From contig VDMD01000001.1 in the NCBI GenBank assembly GCA_007026445.1, forward strand, positions 1,798,001 to 1,862,000: 64,000 nt of DNA, written 5' to 3'. A program made the position numbers and the translations under genes. Origin of the DNA: Schizophyllum amplum (taxonomy: Eukaryota; Basidiomycota; Agaricomycetes; Agaricales; Schizophyllaceae). The notes below the pieces were generated by a model. That model ran no database searches. It was not told the origin of the DNA and saw only the letters and a program-made list of their open reading frames with translations. Each line of letters begins with the position of its first letter. Within the stretch, counting starts at the first letter, position 1. Shown here one piece after another: positions 57,205 to 64,000 of this stretch.

Positions 57205-57875
57205 ATGGCCTCCCAGGACCACTCCAGAGATCCTTGGTCCGTGCTCGTTGTCGCCGCCGTCGAGGCCATTGCTGACCGTCTGCAGCCCGTGGGTTATCCT
57301 CAACGATTTCGGCGGCGCCTTCGCCATGGGCGCCGTCGGTGGTGGTATTCTCTACTCCATCAAGGGCGCGCGCAACTCTCCTCGGGTACGTGCTCAATGT
57401 CCTCCCAACTGGCACTTGCGCTGACCGACCGCAGGGGGAGCGTCTTGTGGGCGCAATATCGTCCATGAAAGCCCGTGCACCCGTAACAGGCGGCAATTTC
57501 GGTGTATGGGGAGGCATGTTCTCGACGTTCGACTGTGCCGTCAAGGGCGTGCGGCAAAAGGAGGATGCATGGAACGCGATTATCTCCGGCTTCATGACTG
57601 GTGGCTGCCTAGCCGCGCGGAGTGCGTTACCACGTCCCCGCGCCCAGTTTTCTTGCTGACCACGTATACTCAGGCGGTCCGCGAGGCGCATTCGGCTCGG
57701 CAGTGGCATGTGGAATCCTCTTGGGTGTGTTCGAGGGCTTCAACGTGCTGCTCAACAGGGTGTTCAGCGAGGGTCAGCGGCCACAGATGGCACCGGCACC
57801 ACGTATGTCTACTTGCATATTCCCGACTTTCACTGATATACGGCGACAGTCCCTGCACCTCTTCCCTCGTCATAA
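57205..57875 (+). CDS. TIM17: Mitochondrial inner membrane translocase subunit Tim17
   Basis: Exons 57205..57236, 57286..57385, 57435..57621, 57674..57802 and 57850..57875 give 157 aa, the normal Tim17 length. The N-terminus [20 protein letters not shown] contains the acidic patch and conserved Cys-Pro-[20 protein letters not shown] follows, with the G-x3-G packing of TM1. [20 protein letters not shown] and [20 protein letters not shown] (conserved Cys paired with the N-terminal one) lead to [20 protein letters not shown] and GVLLG-like TM4. It lines the TIM23 presequence translocase channel. The final exon is only 26 nt and ends LPAPLPSS. A 32-nt first exon is typical for this gene in basidiomycetes. 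Confidence 0.95.
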
Positions 57876-58280
57876 CCCACCTAGATATCGCTCACTCACG
57901 CTGCTTATACTATACATCGCATCCTATCATTGTGTCATTAATCCACCATTCTTCGCGAAAAAGTTGTATGGCGATGCCCGTGTGACTCCTGTGCGCCTTC
58001 TGCCCGGCGGCGACTGGGTGTGCCATATCCCTTCTAGTGTGCGGCCATAGGATCTCTCGCAATGCTTGTCCGGGTCGTCGGTGTACCTCATCTGAGTTTG
58101 CTTCTTTCCAGTCGGTGTACTACAGTAAGTGTCCACTTGCAGCTTTCCTCTCTGTTGCTCTAAGTACCTTGCGTCTGTTAGGCGAACGGCGTGCAAACTG
58201 AGAACCATGCTTGGCAAACTTCCACTGTAGCAGAAGCGATTGGTCGAAAAAAGTGATATTGTTGAGTGCAAACGGGAACT
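57876..58280. other. Intergenic, TIM17 3' flank
   Basis: About 400 bases with no coding pattern; a minus ORF 57927-58286 overlaps the next repeat zone and has no motif. Confidence 0.4.
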
Positions 58281-58560
58281 AAACACTATGAAGCGCAGAC
58301 CGGGTGAATGTCACCAGGCAAATAACGGGTGATATCCACCTGGTAAACGGCTGAGAGTTACCCGCCCAGCGGGTTAATACTGGGGTAGGTACGCCGGGGG
58401 AAAACCTAGTTAATTCGCACCGCATTTTGGCACATTCACCCGGTGCCCCCCTCAGCGCTGGGCCTGTTACCTTTCACCCGTTTAGCAGGTGAATCATCCC
58501 ACCGTTTATTTCACCTGGTTTTCAGGTGAGATTTTCACCGGTTGTGCTGGTGGAAGTTGC
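58281..58560. mobile_element. Transposon end or relic rich in CACCTGG / CCCGGTGA motifs
   Basis: At least eight copies, in both orientations, of short motifs such as ACCGGGTGA, CACCTGG, ACGGGTGA and TTCACCCG fall within 280 bp. The same motif set occurs at 60035-60075 and 61050-61165. Dense subterminal motifs in both orientations are typical of transposase-binding arrays (CACTA, Mutator and KDZ-like elements). Exact termini and a target duplication were not found. Confidence 0.5.
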
Positions 58561-60019
58561 TTGGCTTGCCAATACAGAAAGCAGCTGTAAACAGCGATAT
58601 TCGATACTCGGTTCTGGTCGCAATGAATGATGCAAATAAGGTATATTGGTCTATACTACAACAGAACTATTTGGCACTACAAGATACGAGTGATGATGTG
58701 AGAATACATATGTAGGGAGGGCAGGCCTGCCGCGTGAGGGGATACAACATATCAGCTTACGGTCTCGGTGGAAGAGACCGTGACACACCTTCAGTAAGCA
58801 GTCAAACGCGTGCATGAGCACTTCCATGGTCGCGTGTCTTGTCTCGAGGTAGTCTGTGGCGGCGGGTACGAATCTGGTAAGAGGTGAGCCGAGGATCAAC
58901 GTTCAGAGAGATTGCACCTACTAACCCTCAACAGGAGGTGTGGTCTCTTGGGCATTTATGAGCTAGCTGCGGAGTGAGGGGAGTAGGAGGAGCGCACCGT
59001 TGAGGCAAAGCAGCACATCTTCGTTTGACGCAGGTGCTATGAAAGATCATCGTATCGCAGTTGACCTGGGGAATGGGTTCAGTCATCGCATCGCTTCGTC
59101 GCCTGTCACTGACCTCGAGTGTGTACCTTTCACAGAGGCAACCTACCCTCTACGCGTCGTTAGACGCGTCCAGAAAGATACCGAGGCGCGCTCACCTGAC
59201 CCCGCTTATGCGCCTTGGTCCGCAATCGAATCGCCGGCACGCGCTCGCAACTCGCCATCTCGCCACTCCACCTAATCCGATCACATCCATCCCCTCCTCC
59301 TAGAGGCGTTCAAGAACGACCGGTTCGAGCCCTCACCCGAGGACATCGCTGCGGCGTAGAAAGCCAGAGGCATCGCGCGGATCAAGGCGGCGCAACAGCC
59401 CGCTCACTCCGCCGTGCCATGCACATGGCGTGAGTGCACTACGGCACTCAGTTCCCGACGTAGACAGTCATGTTGTACGCGGGCGTCGTAGGCCGAGCGC
59501 AGGAGGGCTCTAGCCGTCAAGCTTCAAGAGCTGTGAGCGTAGGAAGGAAGGATCGTCGTTGTCGTTCCGCACTCGGCCGTGAGAAGATATCGATCACTTG
59601 AGGGCAGGTCTTTCGCCCTTAGCGTATCCTACACTTGGCGCATCATGATCGCTCGAGTTGTGCCGGATCAGCCAGGCGCGCGCGCGTCTAGCTTTCTCCT
59701 TGTCTAACCCTCAGGGCAGGTAAACACTTACTCGCTCTTCCTCAGTGCCGTTGTGTGTGCAAACTTGCCCGTCATGGTCATCTCCCTTTACCGCGTACAT
59801 TGTCACGATCGCGCGCAGTGCGCCGCTGATCCTGTTGTTTGCGCTCAGAAGGCGCTAGCTCTCTTGTATTATTTGTGGACTGCATGCGGCTTTTATTCAT
59901 CACCGTATACATCAGCCTCAGTCGTAGTAAACCACAATATCCTGACTTGCAAAGGCCTAAGCCGCCCTCAATACTTAACTGCAGCGTTAACGTTGGCTCG
60001 GCCCACCACAAGCAAAAAC
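58561..60019. other. Gene-poor 1.45 kb between related repeat zones
   Basis: On the minus strand ATG at 58955, donor near 58936 and acceptor at about 58884 would lead into FVPAATDYLETRHATMEVLM and on to 58651, an 80-odd-residue helical product of unknown family; weak but coding-like. On the plus strand 59000-59460 shows in-frame coding traces broken by a stop at 59357-59359 (a possible decayed gene). Nothing else recognised. Confidence 0.3.
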
Positions 60020-61165
60020 GGTTGAATATTTGACCAGGTCGATTAACCCGGTCACCCGGTGAAAGTGACCAGGTGCGCCCTCAGCGACGCGCTAGTCTGC
60101 TTCCAAATGCGCCCCTGTAACCGGAACGGGGCGAATTGATCTCACGTGAGCTTTTCCACGCTCGGGGACGTCTCTTTCGGGAAGGCTGCCTCCCTAATAA
60201 GGTGTTATCTCCGTGAGCGAATAAACCAAGTCCTTTCTGGCACTGGTCCTTTCCTCTACGCCCCGCCACGGCGCCAACACGGCGCCACCACGAGAAATCA
60301 CAGCTTTGGCGAGTATGAGCATTGGCGCACTGATGCTGTCCAAGCTCTCGAGGATTGCTTGGCACCTGTAGCGCCAATTACGCTCGTCCCGCGGTGGCAG
60401 CCCCGGCTACTCTGGCAACCTGCTCACCGAGATCGAAGCGCATCCTTAGAAGAGCGAGGCGGGCGGCGAGGCTATCTTCCAGCGGCTTCTCGCATCGGGC
60501 ACGAAGACTTACAAGCACTGACCATAAGCAAGACATGAATAACAGCGATCACTTGCAGCATGCCCGCTGCCAGTGGTGCAATCACTGAGCTTACAGCGGC
60601 ATGGAGGGCTATTCGTTTGGACAGAGTGTACCTCATGTATATACTCTGTCTATATGGGAAACACCGTACTTGGGCCCGTGCTGGAGGTCCCGGACATGGA
60701 TCTAGAACTTATCCTGGCAAGCAAACTCAAGATCCACTCGACAGTGAACCTCCTGCCCTTGACACAAAGAGATGCGGGGTGCACTTATGCCGAGAAGTGG
60801 CTCTAGAGTCCTTACCGTACTCTGCCCAAGGTATGCGAGGAGCCGACGATGGGCTGTCCACTGTGAACTTGTACTTGTACTTGGTTACTAGTCGTTCTCG
60901 GGGATAACACCTTTTTCGGGAGGTAGCCTTCCAAAAAGAGATGTCCCCGAGCGTGGAAAACCTCACGTGACATCAATTCGCCCCGTTCCGGTTTCCAGGG
61001 CGCGTTTGGAAGCAGACGTTCCCTGAACGTCTGCCTTGGGAGACTAGCGACGCGCCCGGTGAAAAGTCCCAGGTCGCCGTTCACCCGTTCTTCACCCGAT
61101 AAACGAGTAACTGGTGAAATCAAACCGTCGACCAGGTGACTTTCACCCGAGATCGGGCGCATAGT
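60020..61165. mobile_element. Element with 124-bp inverted arms and subterminal CACCTGG motifs
   Basis: Arm 60096-60219 (starting TCTGCTTCCAAATGCGCCCC) is repeated inverted at 60893-61015 with roughly 85 percent identity. Outside the arms lie motif clusters like those at 58281-58560 (CCCGGTGAAAGTGACCAGG, left; GACCAGGTGACTTTCACCC, right). A 10-bp perfect hairpin (GCAGACGTTC ... GAACGTCTGC) sits at 61011-61034 just outside the right arm. The 670-bp core has no recognisable gene; the ORF 60146-60538 begins inside an arm. It appears non-autonomous. Ends and duplication are not defined. Confidence 0.65.
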
Positions 61166-61565
61166 GAAAGTGATAAATACGGGGACTTATAGCACTGTAC
61201 TACTATCATGACCCTTGAGAAATGGATCTGGTATACTGGGTGGCATACAGAGCGAGTCATAACATACGTGGACCTGCAATACCAACGCGTATATCTGACG
61301 AAGATTAACCCGAGACGGGCAGCAAACGTCGGCCTGCACGAAGCAGCGTAGTATGACGCATCGCAATGATGCTGGTCGACGCGGTCATCCTCGAAGTCTT
61401 CGACCAGTTTGTTCAGTCTGCGACTGACTTCCGGCCGACGACCACCGCTGACGCAGCAAGTGAGAAAGCTCCTGGCGTAGAACGCGATGGGGCGTTCGAG
61501 GGCGACGGCGTGCGTGGCGGCACGTAGTTGACGGCGATGGGCAAGGCGACAGATATGTCAATGGC
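61166..61565. other. Intergenic
   Basis: About 400 bases downstream of the next minus-strand gene; nothing recognised. Confidence 0.4.
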
Positions 61566-62467
61566 TCACGCCTTCTTGAGAATAGATGTAAGGGGGATAT
61601 CGGCCGTCTGGTACGACCGTGCACTGCGGCAAGCCTCCATCACCGGCGTGGGCGCTGACCAGCGCTTTGTCATACTCCTCATCAGCGCCCGACGCGTCTG
61701 ACGCGTGTTTTTGCATTGCAAGGCGTTGTGGCGCGACAAGCTTCCCGTATCCCTATGCGTCGGTGTGCGAAGCATGTCGGGGGTGTCAACGCTGGACTGC
61801 GCGAGGTGCGCCTTCCTGCGCAGCCCCATCTCGTGCGCCTGCGCCATCTGCGCCTGCTTCGTGCGGGGCTTGAAGCGCGCCGGAATCGTCTTCAGCGCGT
61901 CGCAGAGCTTCTCCTGACGAGTCGTCGGTGGGCGCGGCTGGCCGGCGGCATGGACGCGCGCGACGATGCGGGAAACCACCGGAACGAGGGGGTGGTCGCG
62001 CGGGAGGAGTGTGACTAGGCGCGATGGCTCTGCGATGTTGAGATCGTCGAGGACGAGCTTCTGCTTAGGTGACCAAGCGCCGTGGGTGTGAATGCGTGCG
62101 TGACGGGGAGTCAGGCGAGCGGGGGCGGAGCGGGTGATGCAGAATAGGGCGACGAGAGCGTTCATCATGGATTTCCGCTCGGCCTTCGTAGATGGTGCGA
62201 CGAAGTGAAGGTATTTTACGCCGAATTGGATGGACGGATCGCGCTCGACAGCGTCAATGAGGCAACGGACGGACTGAGTGTGGTTGAGAGTAACAGCGGG
62301 TTCGTTCAGCATAACCCCTTGAACGATTTCACAGTCCTGTACAGGAGATGAGCGACGTGAGATGCAGCAGAGCCATAGATCTTTACCATAGAGTAGCCCT
62401 GCTTGGCTATCATGTCAACGGACTTCCCGTATCGGTGCGCAATCCGTATCTTTGTCGTGGTCTGCAT
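61566..62467 (-). CDS. Conserved-looking protein of unknown function, two exons
   Basis: Exons 62387..62467 and 61566..62336 (50-bp intron) give 283 aa. The start MQTTTKIRIAHRYGKSVDMI is preceded by a TATA box about 85 bp upstream. After the splice the protein continues DCEIVQGVMLNEPAVTLNHT, VRCLIDAVERDPSIQFGVKY and LVALFCITRSAPARL. The first half looks globular with alternating strand and helix, the second half is basic (many Arg/Lys/His) and probably disordered, ending in ADIPLTSILKKA. I do not recognise the family. The good promoter, clean splice and a single 257-codon exon make it a likely real gene. It lies 400 bp from a mobile element and could be lineage-restricted. Confidence 0.65.
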
Positions 62468-62548
62468 TTGAGTAGAAAAGCGGGTTTGGCAGAGTAGTGA
62501 TAGAGGTGATAGAGTGTGAAAGAAAAAACAAGCAAAGCCTGTTCTTTC

Positions 62549-62555
62549 TTATATA
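62549..62555 (-). promoter_or_regulatory. TATA box of the 61566-62467 gene
   Basis: CAGTATATAAGAAAG on the minus strand, about 85 bp upstream of the ATG. Confidence 0.6.
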
Positions 62556-63434
62556 CTGTGAGAAATGTGAGTCTGTCTCTGAAATGATCATTTAGGGGCT
62601 GAGCTAGACTGAGGTGATCAACCTATCCGAGACATTCCGAGAGAACGGTGGGTGCACAGGCGCCACCACTCGTCAGCAAGGCGTCAAGGACACACCATAC
62701 ATATCGGGTTGTGATCGTTCACATTGACCCTGGACCACATGTGGCACAGGCTGCATATCGAGATTCGACGGCGCCCAACAACCAGGTTACAGTGTCCGAA
62801 GGCTGTATGGACCAAGATGAGCGTCTCGGCAAGTTTCGCGGATAAGATAGGAAGCATCCCGAACCTAGACCCGGACTCAGCAAGTTGTAAGGGACTCAGG
62901 CGAACTGAACCCGACCGAAGTGGAACTAAACAATCGCGACTCAAAAATGATCGCGTGCTCTGGAGACTGGAGTCTAGTAGTAGCCGAGACAAGGGCGTGT
63001 GCCCATGTCCACGTGACACAAGTTCGAGTTCAGCGTTCAACGTTACGTTCAACGTTCAACGTTCAACCTCAAGCCTCAACGAGTTCAAGTTCATAGCTAC
63101 GATGGGCTTCGAAGCATAGGGAGAAATCCCATGTTTTCGTTGTTCCGAGTAGCCGCGCCTCTCAGTCAGATGCAGGCGACAGATACTTCAAGTAGTCCAT
63201 TACTAATACGAACCTCGGCCTCATGCATCGCGAGCAGGCAATAAGTTATGTATGTACAGTACCTGCGGGAGAGCAATATTGGCGAAGAAAAGCTATCTCC
63301 GTTTCAAATCCTTTCTGCCAGAGCACGCCCCTTCTGATCTGACCACCGACGTGCGTACGCGACAACGTAGAATGAATACGGTCTGCGTGTAGAGCTGAAG
63401 CTCTCACGAGTAGAACTTAGCGCATGGTATCGAC
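62556..63434. other. Intergenic
   Basis: About 880 bases with ORFs 62724-63119 (plus) and 62684-63052 (minus) that overlap each other and have no motif. A short GTTCAAC tandem lies at 63034-63067. Confidence 0.4.
63034..63067. repeat. GTTCAAC short tandem repeat
   Basis: Four to five units of GTTCAACG/GTTCAACC; likely replication slippage. Confidence 0.8.
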
Positions 63435-64000
63435 CTACAGGGAAACCGTCAGGGCCATATGCAACATCGCAAGAGCGCTCAACCTCACGTACTTTGCAGC
63501 GACACCGCTCTCAGCAACATCGTCCCCTCTCAATTGCCACCGCAGCGCAGCGGCAAAGTCCTGGAGGCCCTTGGCCAGAGTGCCACTCGCGCACTCATCT
63601 CTATCCGCGCTCGCGCGGGCGATCTTCGGCTTCGAGAGCTTTCCTTTTCCCTTCTGCGCCTCCGCAAGCCCCTTCACCCATACCGCGAGTGCCTCAATAT
63701 CCGCGGGGTCGGCGAAGCCAGACCAGCGCTCAGCCCTCTCTTTGTCCTGATCCCATTCCTCTTCCGCATCCTCGTTGTCTTCCTTGCGCGCGTCCTCAGG
63801 CGGCACACCCCACACGGCGACGAAGGTCGACCATTTCTTGAGCGTGCGCGTCTCGTGAATGTCTCGGCCGCGGCGACGCCTGGGCTTGGCCTTCATACCC
63901 GGCGCAGCCTTCCACGTAAGGAATGCCTGCGCTGAGTCGCGCTGGGCGAGGGCAGGCGTGAGTGCATAGTACAGACGTCCATCAGTGTCGGTACCAAGTG
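63435..64000 (-). CDS. C-terminal part of a chromatin-type protein with WHIM-like motif, 5' partial
   Basis: The minus frame is open from the right window edge to a stop at 63435. The visible part starts LGTDTDGRLYYALTPAL, which resembles the L-G-x-D-x-x-G-R-x-Y-W segment of WHIM/DDT-domain chromatin-remodeller proteins. A basic patch follows (KAKPRRRRGRD), then HETRTLKKWSTFVAVWG and an acidic stretch (EDNEDAEEEWDQDKERAERW). IEALAVWVKGLAEAQ helps define a helical C-terminal segment. The Met at 63896 is internal, not the start. Family assignment rests on one motif and the basic/acidic layout, so it is tentative; that the frame is coding is more certain. Confidence 0.6.
   Translation of the reverse strand, partial: LGTDTDGRLYYALTPALAQRDSAQAFLTWKAAPGMKAKPRRRRGRDIHETRTLKKWSTFVAVWGVPPEDARKEDNEDAEEEWDQDKERAERWSGFADPADIEALAVWVKGLAEAQKGKGKLSKPKIARASADRDECASGTLAKGLQDFAAALRWQLRGDDVAESGVAAKYVRLSALAMLHMALTVSL

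Noticed and set aside
59325..59340. B-box-like GGTTCGAGCCC
   Set aside because: It lies in a coding-like trace and no tRNA fold can be drawn around it.
1..64000. CRISPR arrays, bacterial operons or rRNA
   Set aside because: No regularly spaced identical repeats, no Shine-Dalgarno-led gene strings and no rRNA-like sequence; all genes are intron-rich fungal genes.

Overview
The window is nuclear DNA from a filamentous basidiomycete, most likely an Agaricomycete. Genes are close together on both strands and are cut by many short introns (mostly 45-65 bp, GT..AG). Coding sequence is GC-rich. Several families are typical of mushroom-forming fungi: a wax-synthase-like acyltransferase, a 7-TM membrane protein, a GH43 arabinanase-type hydrolase and a basidiomycete-type AlkB-like dioxygenase. 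No bacterial operons, CRISPR arrays, rRNA genes or convincing tRNA genes were seen. Exon joins were worked out by hand from splice consensus, reading phase and family motifs, so edges may be off by one splice site.

Left part (1-17.5 kb): the end of a C2H2 zinc-finger protein, a wax-synthase/MBOAT-like acyltransferase, a small unknown three-exon gene, a YAE1-type Fe-S adaptor divergent from an RraA-like aldolase-fold protein, a 16-exon DNA polymerase kappa with a UBZ finger, a secreted FMN-dependent alpha-hydroxy-acid dehydrogenase, a secreted GH43 glycosidase and a helical pore-forming-toxin-like protein. A small TA-flanked MITE follows.

Middle part (17.9-39.8 kb): mostly conserved housekeeping genes. 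These are glutamate-cysteine ligase (glutathione synthesis), Atg6/Vps30/Beclin (autophagy), a 7-TM protein, ATP synthase delta subunit, a large AlkB-like 2OG-Fe(II) dioxygenase, a PH-domain/coiled-coil protein, a Med25-like vWA Mediator subunit and an NAD(P)-binding epimerase-like protein.

Right part (40-64 kb): mobile DNA inserted between conserved genes. A 1.34-kb TA-flanked transposon lies upstream of a bli-3-like flavin-binding protein. A 6.84-kb element with 48-bp identical terminal inverted repeats and a 7-bp target duplication sits between the convergent bli-3-like and RAD9 genes. It carries a gag-like ORF with a decayed zinc-knuckle tail, a 1-kb foldback repeat with hairpin ends and a minisatellite, but no transposase I can recognise. 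After RAD9 come a phenol-hydroxylase-type FAD monooxygenase, TIM17, a second mobile zone rich in CACCTGG/CCCGGTGA motifs with a long inverted repeat, an unknown two-exon gene, and the 3' part of a gene running off the right edge.

Genome-maintenance genes (polymerase kappa, RAD9, an AlkB-like enzyme) and mitochondrial genes (ATP synthase delta, TIM17, with the Fe-S adaptor YAE1 nearby) share the window, but nothing suggests a functional cluster. The most unusual item is the 6.84-kb TIR element with its nested foldback.
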